DNA of 7,434 bases from Rhodospirillales bacterium (GTDB lineage Bacteria; Pseudomonadota; Alphaproteobacteria; Reyranellales; Reyranellaceae), in assembly GCA_013205335.1 (NCBI GenBank), contig JABMNB010000287.1, forward strand, positions 1-7,434, in the 5' to 3' direction. The notes beneath the pieces are model-generated. The model was not told the DNA's origin. It did no database searches and was given only the letters and a program-made list of their open reading frames with translations. The translations under genes and the position numbers were made by a program. The first letter of the stretch is position 1, and every line of letters begins with the position of its first letter. Positions 6,409-7,434 of this stretch are shown here, in pieces.

Positions 6409-7434
6409 CTACTTCTTCGTGACGCCCCAGAAGACCGTCACCGGCGGCGGCTGTGTCAGCGTCCCGATGTTGGAGCGCACCGCGCTCACGCCGAACCATT
6501 CGCCCAGGGGCACGTGGGTCACGACCTTGATGGCCCGCTCCTGGACGGCGGCAGCCGCAGCCTTCTTCTCGGCCTCCGTGGTCGCTTTCACGAACCTGTC
6601 GCGCAGCTTTTCCAGTTCCTCGTCGCACGGCCAGCCGGCGCGGGCCTTGTCGCAGCTTGCGATCAGGAACGGCGTCATCAGCGGGTCGAGGATGTCGACC
6701 TGCGACCAGCTCGTGGAGAAGGCATTCCAGCCGCCCTCCGACACCGGCACCTTCTTGGCCAGCCGCACGATCACGCTCTGCCAGTCCATCGAAACCATAT
6801 CGACCTTGAAGCCGGCCTTCTCCAGCAGCGACTTGGCGACCGGGCCGAGCTGCTTGATCACGCCCAGGTCCGTCGGCGCCAGCAGCGTAACGGGCGTGCC
6901 GTCGTAGCCCGCCTCGGCCAGCAGCGCCCTGGCCTTGGCGGCATTGCCCTCGACCAGCCCCGCCATGCCGGCGTCGGTCGCCAGGGGCGAGCCGCAGGTG
7001 AACATCGCCTTACAGGTCTGATAGAAACGCTTGTCGCCGATATTGGCCTGCAGGAAATCCTCCTGGTTGAGGGCAAGAGCTGCGGCCTGGCGGATCTTTT
7101 CGTTGTTGAAGGGCGGCAGAAGCCAGTTCGGCCGGAATGCGTACTGGTTGGAAACACGGCCCTTGATGATCCGGATGCCCTTGTCCTTCTCGATCAGCGG
7201 CAGGTGATCCGACGAGACGCTTTCCAGATAGTCGATCTCCCCTTTCAACAGCGCATTGACCTGGGTTTCGGCGTCCGGAATCCACATCCACTCGACACGA
7301 TCGACACTCACGACCTTGCCGCCGGACAATCCCGACATCGGCTCGGTCCGCGGCTTGTACTTGGCGAACTTTGTGTAGACGAGCTTCTCGCCGGGCTTCC
7401 ATTCGTCCGAGCTATGGTCGAAAGTTGGTGACGG
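6409..7434 (-). CDS. Second family 5 ABC substrate-binding protein, C-terminal part only
   Basis: The frame is open to the right edge, so only the last 341 residues are seen; the Met at 7338 is internal. It is a paralogue of the complete binding protein at 2909-4492. From its Pro at the edge to the final TKK it aligns with residues 187-527 of that protein with no net length difference. A hand count over the GYDGTP...GGWN segment gives 38 identities in 67 residues. Shared landmarks are EWKPGEK, KYKPR, GGKVV, VNALxxGEID, PPFNN, QEDFL, GFKVD followed by SMDWQ, GWPCD, EKLR and VTKK. The four paired cysteines are kept. It should bind a different or related solute in the periplasm for an ABC importer not encoded here. 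The first 9 visible residues (PSPTFDHSS) are unlike the conserved GSGPF block expected there. A signal peptide, if any, lies outside the window. Confidence 0.9.
   Translation of the reverse strand, partial: PSPTFDHSSDEWKPGEKLVYTKFAKYKPRTEPMSGLSGGKVVSVDRVEWMWIPDAETQVNALLKGEIDYLESVSSDHLPLIEKDKGIRIIKGRVSNQYAFRPNWLLPPFNNEKIRQAAALALNQEDFLQANIGDKRFYQTCKAMFTCGSPLATDAGMAGLVEGNAAKARALLAEAGYDGTPVTLLAPTDLGVIKQLGPVAKSLLEKAGFKVDMVSMDWQSVIVRLAKKVPVSEGGWNAFSTSWSQVDILDPLMTPFLIASCDKARAGWPCDEELEKLRDRFVKATTEAEKKAAAAAVQERAIKVVTHVPLGEWFGVSAVRSNIGTLTQPPPVTVFWGVTKK

Noticed and set aside
6289..7431. 380-codon plus-strand open frame
   Set aside because: It is the antisense shadow of the second binding-protein gene; its repetitive Asp/Leu/Val/Arg-rich composition mirrors the shadow over the first paralogue.

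Overview
This is a high-GC window with dense coding on both strands. The gene types point to an alphaproteobacterium, probably of the Hyphomicrobiales: type-I-secretion-style Calx-beta repeats, periplasmic peptide-type solute-binding proteins and an HxlR regulator. The taxonomic guess rests on base composition and protein flavour only. No rRNA, tRNA, CRISPR array, intact mobile element or replication origin was seen.

Layout, left to right. (1) The 3' end of a large, probably secreted Calx-beta repeat protein (+, enters from the left edge). (2) Convergent to it, a class III extradiol dioxygenase of the 4,5-DOPA/YgiD type (-). (3) Divergent from the dioxygenase across 69 bp, a complete family 5 ABC-transporter solute-binding protein (+), ending in a strong intrinsic terminator. 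(4) The decayed 5' half of a flavodoxin-like NAD(P)H oxidoreductase gene (-), divergent from (5) an intact HxlR/YodB-type regulator (+) with one conserved cysteine. (6) Three bases past the regulator, a convergent 2-oxoglutarate/Fe(II) oxygenase (-). (7) A 376-bp non-coding gap of lower GC. (8) A second family 5 solute-binding protein (-), paralogous to the first and cut by the right edge.

Working together: the window does not read as one pathway. Both solute-binding proteins lack permease and ATPase genes here, so they would have to use transporters encoded elsewhere. The dioxygenase and first binding protein share a divergent control region and may respond to the same (possibly aromatic) signal, which is inference. 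The HxlR regulator sits where such regulators usually control a divergent quinone or flavin reductase, but that partner is broken, so the regulator is now autoregulatory or acts elsewhere. No clearly new system was found. The points most worth a second look are the decayed regulator partner with its candidate operator, the three-copy 'FDP...GVxxADLSxxN' module in the secreted protein, and the inverted pair of binding-protein paralogues.
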